A stretch of DNA of 12,439 bases from VGWB01 sp964480945 (GCA_964480945.1 CAYZRX010000092.1:1-12439), one strand, 5' to 3'. Positions 1 to 7,900 are shown, numbered from the stretch's first letter. A program made the numbers and translations. Notes: a model not told the origin generated them from the sequence alone.

Positions 1-145
1 GGAAGCTCTCCCGCGCGATCGAGAAACATTCACGCCGCGGATGATGTTGCATGTCATGCGTCGGCGTACGAGCAACCTTAGAGAATAGCCGAGATCGAGA
101 GCAGACAATTCCCTTGTTCTGCAACATTCTTGCCAGTTTCGAGTA

Positions 146-151
146 TATAAT
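146..151 (+). promoter_or_regulatory. Possible -10 box upstream of the DUF5916 gene
   Basis: A perfect TATAAT lies 52 bases before the chosen ATG at 204. No convincing -35 hexamer is found at 16-18 bases: the nearest TTGACA-like word, TTGCCA at 130-135, is only 10 bases away. It is an AT-rich spot in an otherwise GC-richer region, which fits a promoter. Evidence is limited to this single hexamer. Nothing else is recognised in bases 1-203. Confidence 0.3.
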
Positions 152-203
152 GAAGTGTATTTCTCGCCGCAACCGCGAATATTCTTCCATTCTTGAGGAA
201 TTC

Positions 204-2447
204 ATGATTTCCACCAGAAGATGGATCATTCTGATTCTTGCCGGCCTTCTTACGTATAGTTACTCGCACGCTTTTGATTCTCCAGACACCACGAAACCTG
301 TCATCCGCGCGGTGCGGATCGACGGGGATCTTGCAGTGACCGGGAAGCTCACCGATCCACGCTGGGAGCTTGCCAAGCCCGTCGAGATCAAGTATGAGAT
401 GCAGCCCGGAGAAAACACTCCGGCCCCCCAGCAGACGATTGTCAGAGTCCTTTTCAATTCAGATTACGTTTATTTCGGCTTTGACTGCAAAGACAGTAAC
501 CCAGCCGCGATCCGGGCTCACGTTACGGATCGCGACAAGATGTTCGACGACGATTACGCCGTCGTTCTTCTCGACACCTACGGCGACTATCAGCGCACAT
601 ACGAGCTCATGGTGAACCCGTACGGAATCCAGGGGGATCTTCTCCGAACCGGTACGAACGAAGATGACAGCTTTGATATGCTCTGGGAATCGGCAGCAGC
701 CGTGAATGATTCGGGATGGACGGCGGAGTATGCAATTCCCTTCAAGAGCCTCCGGTTTCCTTCGGTGAAGGAGCAACGGTGGATTGTCATGCTGGGGAGA
801 AACTATCCGCGGGCGAGCCGCGCGATCTTCTCCTGGACGCCGGTCGACAGGAATAATCCCTGCCTGGTCTGTCAGGGGGGCATCCTGGAAGGGATCACCG
901 GCGTGCAGTCTGTCACATCGGTCGACGTGCTGCCGTACGTCGTCGGCCAGCAGAGCGGGGCCATGGGCGATGACTCCGACCCTACATCCTCCTTCGAGAA
1001 CGGAAAACTGAGGGGCAGGATTGGTGGAGGCGTCCGGTACGCGCCGACCCCGGACCTTGCGGTCGAGGGCGTGATCAACCCGGATTTCAGCCAGGTCGAA
1101 TCGGACGCAACCCAGATCAGTGTCAATTCCAGCTTTGCGTTGTTTTATTCGGAGAAACGCCCGTTTTTCCTGTACGGCACGGACCTTTTTCAAAATCAGA
1201 CCGGGACGTACTATTCGCGCACGATCAACAATCCCCTCGGCGCTGCGAGGGTAATCGGAAAATCCGGCTCGCTCTCATTTGCCTACCTCGCGGCATCTGA
1301 CCGGAACACGCCGTTTATCGTTCCGGGAGAAGAGAGCAGCGATTTCATTTCCACGGATTTGAGATCTTTCTCGAACGTGGCTCGTGCGCGGTACGATTTC
1401 GGCAAAGAGGATTTCATCGGAGGGATGATCACAACACGCAACACGGGACAGGCTCACAACTACGTCGCCGGCCTGGACTGGAACTATAAGTTCTGGGAGA
1501 ACTACTATTTCCGAGGTGAGACGTTCTACTCCGACACGAAGGAAGTCAATGATACAAGCCTCTTTTCCAGCACGCGAGCGTTAGGAAGCACTGGTCGTGA
1601 TGCCGGGTTCAACGGAGAACAGTACGGCGGTGCGGCCTATCAGGTGGAGTTGCGGCGCGATGCACGCGACTACAGTTATGCTTTGAGATACCAGGATCAG
1701 GCTCCAACCTTCCAGGCACAGAACGGGTTCGCGCCGAGGAACAATAATCGGACATGGTTTCTTCAGCAGAATTATACTTTCTACCCGAACAACGCGTTGT
1801 TCGATACGTGGTCGATTTCCATGAACGGAGGTCTTCACTTCAACCACGACTGGACGCGAAAAGAAAAGTGGTTCTCGCCCCGTTTGTCCGCAGAACTCAA
1901 GAGTCAAACCAACATCGAGATAAGTTACTTTCTGGTTAACGATGAGTTATTTGGAGGCACGCAGTTCAATAATATCAACCGCGGGCAGGTTGACATCAAC
2001 TCGCGGCCCTCCACATGGCTCACGCTTTCGTTCGACGCCTCGTTCGGCCGCTTCATCAGGCGCAGCGACCCGCCCCACATGGGTAAAGGACACACGATCG
2101 GCTTGTCGGCACAGATCAAGCCGACGTCTCAACTCCAGATCGAGCTCTCTTACTCGCGAGCACGGTTATCGAGCGTCGCGACGGGGGAGCTGTTCTACGA
2201 CGGTTATATCGCCCGTACGGTGGGAATCTATCAGTTCACGCCGGAGTTCTTCCTGCGTGTGATCGGACAGTACGATCAGTTCAACAAGGCGATCGACTTC
2301 TACCCATTGTTCAGCTACAAGCTCAATCCCTATACGATCTTCTACGCAGGCTCAACCTATAGCCTGTCCGATTTTGGGCCCCCCTATGGGGTCAAGCAGA
2401 CCGCCCGTCAGTTTTTTCTCAAGCTGCAGTATTTGCTACGAAGCTAG
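204..2447 (+). CDS. CBM9-like / DUF5916 outer-membrane-type protein
   Basis: This 747-aa protein has a signal peptide (MISTRRWIILILAGLL..., residues 1 to about 24). A carbohydrate-binding-family-9-like domain spans about residues 33-215 (EYAIPF and SLRFP motifs). The DUF5916 signature follows: NPDFSQVESD at 292-301 and FYSEKRPFFLYG at 314-325. The remaining ~400 residues are rich in alternating aromatic/polar strands and end in FFLKLQYLLRS, typical of an outer-membrane beta-barrel. The family is common in Bacteroidota and Gemmatimonadota. Its function is not established; a role in surface glycan or polymer handling is inferred from the CBM9 fold. The frame is open back to 51, but the ATG at 204 is preferred: GAGGA lies 4 bases upstream and the signal peptide then starts at residue 1. 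A CxxC pair (C220, C223) in the linker could form a disulfide. It is probably monocistronic. Confidence 0.85.
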   Translation: MISTRRWIILILAGLLTYSYSHAFDSPDTTKPVIRAVRIDGDLAVTGKLTDPRWELAKPVEIKYEMQPGENTPAPQQTIVRVLFNSDYVYFGFDCKDSNPAAIRAHVTDRDKMFDDDYAVVLLDTYGDYQRTYELMVNPYGIQGDLLRTGTNEDDSFDMLWESAAAVNDSGWTAEYAIPFKSLRFPSVKEQRWIVMLGRNYPRASRAIFSWTPVDRNNPCLVCQGGILEGITGVQSVTSVDVLPYVVGQQSGAMGDDSDPTSSFENGKLRGRIGGGVRYAPTPDLAVEGVINPDFSQVESDATQISVNSSFALFYSEKRPFFLYGTDLFQNQTGTYYSRTINNPLGAARVIGKSGSLSFAYLAASDRNTPFIVPGEESSDFISTDLRSFSNVARARYDFGKEDFIGGMITTRNTGQAHNYVAGLDWNYKFWENYYFRGETFYSDTKEVNDTSLFSSTRALGSTGRDAGFNGEQYGGAAYQVELRRDARDYSYALRYQDQAPTFQAQNGFAPRNNNRTWFLQQNYTFYPNNALFDTWSISMNGGLHFNHDWTRKEKWFSPRLSAELKSQTNIEISYFLVNDELFGGTQFNNINRGQVDINSRPSTWLTLSFDASFGRFIRRSDPPHMGKGHTIGLSAQIKPTSQLQIELSYSRARLSSVATGELFYDGYIARTVGIYQFTPEFFLRVIGQYDQFNKAIDFYPLFSYKLNPYTIFYAGSTYSLSDFGPPYGVKQTARQFFLKLQYLLRS

Positions 2448-2456
2448 TCCAGGGAA

Positions 2457-2515
2457 ATGACCGCCAGCTCCTACTGGTAAACTCTTTCGAGGTGACGGTC
2501 ATCTGATCTAGTAGG
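2457..2515 (+). other. Interleaved inverted repeats in the arsM leader (possible pseudoknot)
   Basis: ATGACCG (2457-2463) is the perfect reverse complement of CGGTCAT (2496-2502). CCTACTGG (2470-2477) pairs with CTAGTAGG (2508-2515) through 8 pairs including one G-U. The arms are interleaved (A-B-A'-B'), the topology of an H-type pseudoknot. The element lies between the stop of the DUF5916 gene and the start of arsM. No U-tract follows, so it is not a standard terminator. Folding is inferred from complementarity only. Confidence 0.35.
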
Positions 2516-2588
2516 TCCCCAGACGTTGCGTCCTTTTCGCGTCTTCTTCGTCTATAGAGATGAAGGAACAAGGAGGAAGGAAAGAGTA

Positions 2589-4043
2589 ATGGAACCGCAA
2601 GAAAAGGATGAGGTGAGAGCCTCAGTCCAGCGTCATTATGGATCGATCGCCACTCAAGATACTGCAGGCTGTGGATGCGGGCCGTCGCTATGCTGCGGAG
2701 GAGAGGCCGAGCCTGCCCAAGCTCTGCCGGACCAGGACGCAGAAAGGTTGGGGTATTCACAGGAGGACGTGAACAGCGTCCCTCAAGGAGCGAACCTGGG
2801 CCTTGGCTGCGGCAATCCGATCGGCATCGCAAGCCTGAAACCGGGAGAATTCGTTCTCGACCTCGGCAGCGGCGCTGGCTTCGATTGCTTCCTCGCCGCC
2901 GAACGGGTAGGAGAACATGGCCGCGTGATCGGTGTGGATATGACTCCACAGATGATCGAAAAGGCACGGGCAAATACTCTTCGAGGGCGATACTCGAATG
3001 TAGAGTTTCGGTTAGGTGAGATCGAGCACCTCCCCGTCGCCGATGGGACCGTCGACGTGATCATTTCCAACTGTGTCATCAATCTTTCTCCCGAGAAGGT
3101 CACAGTCTTCAGGGAGGCGTCTCGCGTCCTGAAGCCCGGCGGCCGGCTGGCGATTACGGACATCGTCGCGACTGCCCCGTTGCCGGAGAATATCCAGAGG
3201 GACGATGCACTGTACTGCAGCTGTATCGGAGGGGCCGTCACCATCGACGATCTTCGCCGAATGCTTGAGGACGCCGGATTCGAGAAGATCGTCATTACAC
3301 TGAAGGACGAAAGCCGCGAGCTCATCCGAGCCTGGACACCAGGGTTGAAGATCGAGGAACTCGTGGTCTCGGGCTACATTCAGGCAGTCCGGCCTCTTGA
3401 AGGAGGGGAAAGCAAGCCCGGCGGCAGCAGGGAGTACTTTGACGAGGTAGCGCAGCAGTGGGACTCCATGCGGTCGTCGTTCTTCTCGCATACGGTCAGG
3501 GAGAAGGCTCTAGCCGCCGCGGAGGTGAAACCCGGATCAATTGCGGCGGACCTTGGTGCAGGCTCAGGATTCATCACAGAAGGGCTGTTGCACCACGACG
3601 TACGGGTGGTCGCCGTGGACCAATCGGAGCGTATGCTTGAGACAATGAGGCAGAAGTTCGGGACCAGCGCTGCCGTCGAGTACCGGACAGGGGAATCAGA
3701 GCATCTTCCGCTCGAAAACGAATCGGTCGATTACGCTTTCGCCAATATGTATCTCCACCACGTTGCGCAGCCGCCCGAGGCAATCAGAGAAATGGTGCGC
3801 ATCCTAAAGCGGGATGGAAAGCTCGTCATTACCGATCTGGACGAGCACGGGTTCGATTTTCTGCGGACGGAACAGCACGACCGTTGGATGGGATTCAAGC
3901 GGGAGGACATTCACCGCTGGTTCGTTGAGGCGGGTCTGAAGAATGTCTCCGTTAACTGCGTCGGCGACAACTGCTGCGCGACCTCATCGACAGGCGCTGC
4001 TCGCGCTTCAGTGAGCATCTTTATTGCGGTAGGGTCGAAGTAG
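2589..4043 (+). CDS. arsM: Arsenite S-adenosylmethionine methyltransferase with a second C-terminal methyltransferase domain
   Basis: The 484-aa protein should methylate As(III) with SAM in the cytosol. Residues 1-268 form a complete bacterial ArsM. They hold a vicinal Cys cluster (C28, C30, C35, C36), the GCGNP motif with C74, the SAM loop DLGSGAGFD (91-99), SNCVINLS with C162, the VLKPGGRLAITD strand (180-191) and SCIGGA with C212. C74, C162 and C212 match the conserved arsenic-binding cysteines of the family. Residues ~281-484 are a second class I methyltransferase with its own SAM loop DLGAGSGFIT (321-330), RILKRDGKLVITD (404-416) and a Cys-bearing tail (C457, C462, C463). This half resembles the methyltransferase domains found fused to ArsR-type repressors. 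Ordinary ArsM is roughly 260-390 aa, so this is a fusion. The start is ATG 2589, after the purine-rich AGGAGGAAGG at 2571-2580; a TTG at 2526 is rejected because it lies upstream of that SD. No other ars gene is in the window. Confidence 0.92.
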   Translation: MEPQEKDEVRASVQRHYGSIATQDTAGCGCGPSLCCGGEAEPAQALPDQDAERLGYSQEDVNSVPQGANLGLGCGNPIGIASLKPGEFVLDLGSGAGFDCFLAAERVGEHGRVIGVDMTPQMIEKARANTLRGRYSNVEFRLGEIEHLPVADGTVDVIISNCVINLSPEKVTVFREASRVLKPGGRLAITDIVATAPLPENIQRDDALYCSCIGGAVTIDDLRRMLEDAGFEKIVITLKDESRELIRAWTPGLKIEELVVSGYIQAVRPLEGGESKPGGSREYFDEVAQQWDSMRSSFFSHTVREKALAAAEVKPGSIAADLGAGSGFITEGLLHHDVRVVAVDQSERMLETMRQKFGTSAAVEYRTGESEHLPLENESVDYAFANMYLHHVAQPPEAIREMVRILKRDGKLVITDLDEHGFDFLRTEQHDRWMGFKREDIHRWFVEAGLKNVSVNCVGDNCCATSSTGAARASVSIFIAVGSK

Positions 4044-4091
4044 CTTGCGGTTTCCTGCTGTAGCTCTCAGCACGCACGGCGACTCGGCGGT

Positions 4092-5720
4092 CTACCATTC
4101 GCTCACAATCTGAGCGAAACACTGCAGCCCGCTGGGGATGACGGCTCCATAACCATGGCCGGGACGTGTCCAGGCTCCGGCGAGGTACAAGTTCTTGACC
4201 GGGGTCTTCTGTGACAACCTGGTCTGGCCGGAGTTGTTGAGCGTCTGATCCCACCCGTAGATGGCACCACGATAGTTGCTCGTGTAGCGGACGTTTGTCA
4301 GGGGCGTGCCGATTTCGATGACCTCGATTGCCTTCCTGAGTCCCGGAAGGAGTGCCTTCTCCACCTCATCGATCAAGACATTTGCCATCCGCTCCTTCTC
4401 TGCGCGATACGCGGTTTTGTTCCCCTTGAAGTAATCGGCTTCGTACGGCTTCCAGTGTTCGTACCCCTGGAGCGTCAGAATGTTCAGAGTGTTCTTCCCT
4501 TCCGGCGAGTAGCCTTTGTAGAGATTATCATAGAGCGTGAGCCCAAAGCCCCCGCTGACATCCGCTTCAAGCATGTGTCTGTAATCCTCGTCCGGATCGT
4601 AACCCGAATTGAAGAATATCTCGGTGTCTTTGATGCCAACCTCGTCGACGAGATCCTTCTTCAGTCCGAGGAACACCTGAAACGACGAGAGACTGACGCT
4701 GTATTTCTCCAACTGCAGCATGTAGTCCTTGAGAAACTCAGGCTCGCCTAACATCTTGTTGAATGTCTCATGAGCACTGGCATTGGAAATCACGGCCCTT
4801 GCTGTGAACTCCTCGCCGTTCTCCGTTTTCACGCCGTAGGCTGCGTGATCCTTCACCAAGATCTTGCCCACGCGAGTCCCAAACTTCACTGTTCCTCCCC
4901 TTCCTTCAATAAACTTCACGAAGGCATCGCTGATCTGCTGAGACTTTCCGATCGGGTAGTACCCGCCCTCTTCCAGATACCCGAAGGTGGGAAGAGCATA
5001 GTAGAACGGTGAGAGCCTGGACGGCGGCAAGCCGTAGTAGCCCCACTGTGACGAAACGATCGCCTTCAGCTTGGGATTCTTGAGTCGAGCATCAACCAGC
5101 TGCCCCCACGTTTTGCCGATGCTCTTGGACAGAGTGGGGAAATCCAGATTGAACCGGCTCATATCGACCTGGCCTCTGGCCGCCGAGATTTTCCGCACAT
5201 CCGTGAGAAGCCCTCGCATATCCTCGAAAATGCCTTCGATGCCTTCCTTCTCGTCTGGGAAGTAGCCGATCAGCATCTCGATGTATCGACGCAGGTCTTT
5301 CTGCGGAACTCGAATATCATAGTCCGGAAAGATCGCCCTGTAGAGAAATGGATGAGGGACAAACTCTACTTCGGTGATCTCGGGAAAGCCGGGGATCAGG
5401 TTGTGGAGACCGTTTCTCTCGCCCACACCGGTGGAGTGCAGGGAGACATCGAAGACGAAGCCTTGGCGCTCGAACGTTGTGGCGTAACCTCCGGGCTTGC
5501 TGTGCTGTTCCAGGACCAGCGGCTTGAACCCCTGTCGGGCGAACGCCGCACCACAACTGAGTCCACCCAGCCCTGAGCCGATGATGATCGCGTCGAACTC
5601 GTTTTCGCTTGTCGTGGACTTCGTGCCGATCGGGAAGGCGCTCCAATCGAGAGCTCCTATGGAGAGAGTCGCCAGCAGCGACTTGAGGAATTCCCTTCGC
5701 TTCAGGTCGTGGGAAGACAT
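4092..5720 (-). CDS. Tat-exported FAD-dependent oxidoreductase, CrtI/retinol-saturase-like
   Basis: The 542-aa flavoprotein opens with a twin-arginine signal (SSHDLKRREFLK, R8-R9, then a hydrophobic stretch), so it is probably folded with FAD and exported by Tat. The dinucleotide-binding motif FDAIIIGSGLGGLSCG (GSGLGG at 48-53) and E71 with SKPGG (74-78) follow. A substrate-domain region matches phytoene desaturases, carotenoid isomerases and retinol saturases. The C-terminal FAD motif NLYLAGAWTRPGHGYGAVIPSG closes the fold. The substrate is unknown; a hydrophobic polyene or isoprenoid is the family expectation. The ATG at 5720 is chosen because AAAGGAG lies about 10 bases upstream and the Tat motif is then N-terminal; an in-frame ATG at 5807 would bury it. 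It is convergent with arsM (48-base gap) and divergent from the ada-like gene. Confidence 0.85.
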   Translation of the reverse strand: MSSHDLKRREFLKSLLATLSIGALDWSAFPIGTKSTTSENEFDAIIIGSGLGGLSCGAAFARQGFKPLVLEQHSKPGGYATTFERQGFVFDVSLHSTGVGERNGLHNLIPGFPEITEVEFVPHPFLYRAIFPDYDIRVPQKDLRRYIEMLIGYFPDEKEGIEGIFEDMRGLLTDVRKISAARGQVDMSRFNLDFPTLSKSIGKTWGQLVDARLKNPKLKAIVSSQWGYYGLPPSRLSPFYYALPTFGYLEEGGYYPIGKSQQISDAFVKFIEGRGGTVKFGTRVGKILVKDHAAYGVKTENGEEFTARAVISNASAHETFNKMLGEPEFLKDYMLQLEKYSVSLSSFQVFLGLKKDLVDEVGIKDTEIFFNSGYDPDEDYRHMLEADVSGGFGLTLYDNLYKGYSPEGKNTLNILTLQGYEHWKPYEADYFKGNKTAYRAEKERMANVLIDEVEKALLPGLRKAIEVIEIGTPLTNVRYTSNYRGAIYGWDQTLNNSGQTRLSQKTPVKNLYLAGAWTRPGHGYGAVIPSGLQCFAQIVSEW

Positions 5721-5778
5721 GGCAGGTGTGCTCCTTTTGCAGGACGATGACGGTGGAAGGTGAACGAACTGCTGTCCC

Positions 5779-5807
5779 AATATACTCCAAAACCGAGGTA
5801 TTCGCAA
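5779..5807 (-). promoter_or_regulatory. Sigma70-type promoter of the flavoprotein gene
   Basis: On the minus strand TTGCGA (5802-5807) is followed after exactly 17 bases by TATATT (5779-5784). The -10 matches consensus 5/6 and the -35 matches 4/6. A transcript would start near 5771 and have a leader of about 50 bases carrying the AAAGGAG site before the ATG at 5720. Confidence 0.55.
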
Positions 5808-5879
5808 ACGGGCTTGTAAGTCCGGGAGCGATCACAGGCATCCGCAACTCCGCAAGAACCGGGTGGCTGTTGTTCGGAG

Positions 5880-5903
5880 ATTCTTGTATACTTGTTCAAG
5901 AAT
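5880..5903 (+). promoter_or_regulatory. Inverted repeat around a TATACT box upstream of the ada-like gene
   Basis: ATTCTTG (5880-5886) and CAAGAAT (5897-5903) are a perfect 7-base inverted repeat separated by 10 bases. The spacer holds TATACT (5887-5892), a 5/6 match to a -10 box, and a nested CTTG-TT-CAAG palindrome (5891-5900). The start codon is at 5926. The position suits an operator overlapping the promoter of the ada-like gene. No good -35 hexamer is seen, so the promoter assignment is tentative. Confidence 0.35.
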
Positions 5904-5925
5904 GATAAACAATTGAGAACAGTAT

Positions 5926-6795
5926 ATGCGACCGACATCTTTCGAGAGCCTCTCTCACGACTACCAGAGGATCGAGCAAGCGATCAGATTCTTGCAGGCG
6001 AGCTACCGTCGGCAGCCGGACCTCGGCGAAGTTGCCCGGAGTGCCCATCTCAGCGAGTATCACTTTCAGCGGCTCTTCACACGCTGGGTGGGGATCAGTC
6101 CAAAGCGATTCCTTCAATACCTCACGGTCGAACACGCGAAAGGCGTTCTCAGGGAGTCCCGCTCCTTGCTCGACGCTACATTCGAGTCAGGGCTTTCGAG
6201 CCCCGGCAGGCTCCATGATCTCTTCGTCACCATCGAGGCAATGACACCGGGAGAATTCAAGAAGAGCGGGGAAGGCCTGACCATCGAATACGGCCTCCAC
6301 CCCACCCCTTTCGGAGAGTGTCTTCTGGGAATTACCGACCGGGGAATCTGTGCACTCTTCTTCGTGCAAGGGAACAATCGAAAGGAAGTTGTGCGGGAGC
6401 TTCACGTGAGGTGGCCCGGCGCCCACTTTGTCGAGGCATCTCGAGACACGAGACCGTACATAGAGAAAATCTTTGGCGCAGATTCTTCAGCGCAGCGGGC
6501 ACCCCTGCCGCTCGTTCTGAAAGGGACTAATTTTCAGATCAAGGTATGGGAAGCGCTCCTGCGAATCCCTGCGGGGCACGTTCTGTCGTACGAGGATATT
6601 GCACGGCAGATCGGCCAGCCGAAAGCCAGCCGAGCGGTTGGGAACGCGGTAGCGAAGAATCCTATCAGCTACATCGTCCCGTGTCACCGGGTGATTCAGT
6701 CGATAGGCATTACGGGTAACTACCGCTGGGGACCTGCGCGGAAGAAGGCAATTCTCGGATGGGAGTGGGCGGAGGCTTCATCGGAAGCCGGATAG
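5926..6795 (+). CDS. Ada-like AraC-HTH / methylated-DNA-protein-cysteine methyltransferase
   Basis: The 289-aa two-domain protein would transfer O6-alkyl groups from guanine to its own cysteine and act as a transcription regulator. Residues ~12-112 are an AraC-type double helix-turn-helix (LGEVARSAHLSEYHFQRLF; GISPKRFLQYLTVEHAK; MTPGEFK). Residues ~119-285 are the MGMT/Ogt fold: TNFQIKVWEALLRIPAGHVLSYEDIA, then RAVGNAVAKNP and the active-site PCHRV at 252-256, so the acceptor Cys is C253. The N-terminal zinc/Cys domain of E. coli Ada that senses methylphosphotriesters is absent, a known shortened architecture. It could therefore not be activated in the classic Ada way. The start at 5926 has only a weak SD (GAGA). 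It is divergent from the flavoprotein gene and ends in a clear terminator. Confidence 0.92.
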   Translation: MRPTSFESLSHDYQRIEQAIRFLQASYRRQPDLGEVARSAHLSEYHFQRLFTRWVGISPKRFLQYLTVEHAKGVLRESRSLLDATFESGLSSPGRLHDLFVTIEAMTPGEFKKSGEGLTIEYGLHPTPFGECLLGITDRGICALFFVQGNNRKEVVRELHVRWPGAHFVEASRDTRPYIEKIFGADSSAQRAPLPLVLKGTNFQIKVWEALLRIPAGHVLSYEDIARQIGQPKASRAVGNAVAKNPISYIVPCHRVIQSIGITGNYRWGPARKKAILGWEWAEASSEAG

Positions 6796-6846
6796 GGGTG
6801 CTGTGCTTCAGCCTGAGTCCGTAGGCGATTCTTCAGAAGAAGCGTG

Positions 6847-6875
6847 CCCGTCGATGACAACGTCGGCGGGTTTTA
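6847..6875 (+). terminator. Rho-independent terminator of the ada-like gene
   Basis: CCCGTCGA (6847-6854) pairs with TCGGCGGG (6863-6870) through 8 pairs, including one T-G wobble, around an 8-base loop. TTTTATT follows directly. It lies 51 bases after the ada-like stop, in the convergent gap before the lipoprotein gene. On the minus strand it has no downstream U-tract, so it acts for + transcripts. Confidence 0.65.
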
Positions 6876-6964
6876 TTGTACACGCGACGTCCGGAACCCT
6901 TTCATCAAAGGGATGATCGCCTGCATTTCTGCCGACCGTCCAACTCCGATGGTGTCTCTCAACT

Positions 6965-7900
6965 TCAGAAGAGGATCCGCTGTCCGCCCATCTGGAGGTC
7001 GACGATTCTGTCCAGGACACCCTCCTCCTTTGCGACCTCACGGAGCCGATCGATGGCTGCATTCGGGTTCGTTTCAGATCCGTAAAAGAATGTGCCGTAA
7101 TGCATCGGCATCATGTATTTCGCCCCGACATCCTTGAAGATCATCAACGCACCGACCGGACCGACATGAACACCTGATCCGGGATTGGTTAATGAACCAG
7201 GAGTGATCGGAAGAATCGCCAGATCGATCTTGAAGCGTCGGCCAATCTCCTTGAAGAGCTCAGAGTTATAACCCGTATCTCCCGCGAAGAAGACGGTATA
7301 CCCCCGGTATTCGATGACGTATCCGGTGTAATCAAGGCCCCCCAGCCACCGCCTGTCGAAGCCATACCGGCCGCTGAAATGCTGAGCCGGCACCGCAGTG
7401 ATTTTCACCCCGTCCTCGTCGATCGACTGCCAGGCCTTTAGCGCCTCGACATCTTTGAAGCCGAAGTCCGGCGTGTAGCGGACCGCGCCGAGAGGAATCA
7501 CCAGCGTTCCATTCTTCGGCAGCATGTCGAGGCTGCCGTAGCTGAAATGATCGAAATGAATGTGCGAGACCAGCGTGAAGTCGACCCTCGTCAGAAGCGC
7601 CGGATCGAGGCCGGGCTTGACGTATCTCTTCACCAGCAGGCCGATGGTGTTGGTGAACAACGGATCGGTGATAATGATCTTGTCCTCGATCTGAATGAGA
7701 ACCGTCGCATGCCCGACCCATGAGACTGCAAGCTTCGCGTTCGGAAGGATGGGAGTGGTGATCATCCGGGGCGGAGCTTTGATCGGCTCGCCGATGCTGC
7801 CGAGCGACCGCATGACCATGCGCTGAACGTACGAGCCGCAGCCGCTCAGCGTGAGGAGAAAGGGGATGAGCAAGGCAAGCGTGACGAGCCGAAACTTCAT
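6965..7900 (-). CDS. Metallo-beta-lactamase-fold lipoprotein, NAPE-PLD-like
   Basis: The 311-aa protein starts with a textbook lipoprotein signal (MKFRLVTLALLIPFLLTLSGC, lipobox Cys C21), so it is membrane-anchored outside the cytoplasm. The hydrolase fold shows WVGHATVLIQ (61-70), ITDPLF (77-82), HIHFDH (113-118), PAQHFSGR (171-178), FFAGDTGY (204-211) and PMHYGTFF (265-272). H113, H115, D117, H118, H174, D208 and H267 are the expected dinuclear zinc ligands. The order and wording of motifs (GHATVL, EIGRRF, D-LAILPI, FFAGDTGY, H-GTF) resemble N-acylphosphatidylethanolamine phospholipase D and UlaG-type enzymes. The real substrate is unknown. The start at 7900 gives the best signal peptide; ATG 7936, only 10 bases after the preceding gene, is a possible longer start. 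Neither has a good SD. It is the last gene of the minus-strand operon. Confidence 0.85.
   Translation of the reverse strand: MKFRLVTLALLIPFLLTLSGCGSYVQRMVMRSLGSIGEPIKAPPRMITTPILPNAKLAVSWVGHATVLIQIEDKIIITDPLFTNTIGLLVKRYVKPGLDPALLTRVDFTLVSHIHFDHFSYGSLDMLPKNGTLVIPLGAVRYTPDFGFKDVEALKAWQSIDEDGVKITAVPAQHFSGRYGFDRRWLGGLDYTGYVIEYRGYTVFFAGDTGYNSELFKEIGRRFKIDLAILPITPGSLTNPGSGVHVGPVGALMIFKDVGAKYMMPMHYGTFFYGSETNPNAAIDRLREVAKEEGVLDRIVDLQMGGQRILF

Noticed and set aside
2..88. Possible tail of a + strand gene entering from the left edge
   Set aside because: Only 28 codons are visible, another frame is open to position 41 as well, and no family features allow a choice.
459..1193. 244-codon open frame on the minus strand
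   Set aside because: It is antisense to the DUF5916 gene, whose protein has a signal peptide and family motifs in this stretch. The antisense product shows no recognisable domain.
5721..5807. Upstream ATG (5807) for the flavoprotein
   Set aside because: It would put 29 residues before the twin-arginine signal and overlaps the promoter. The ATG at 5720 has a proper SD.
6897..6912. Hairpin CCCTTT-CATC-AAAGGG as terminator of the minus-strand operon
   Set aside because: The stem is perfect but only two Us follow on the minus strand, so it does not meet the usual criteria. It may still be a weak stop signal.
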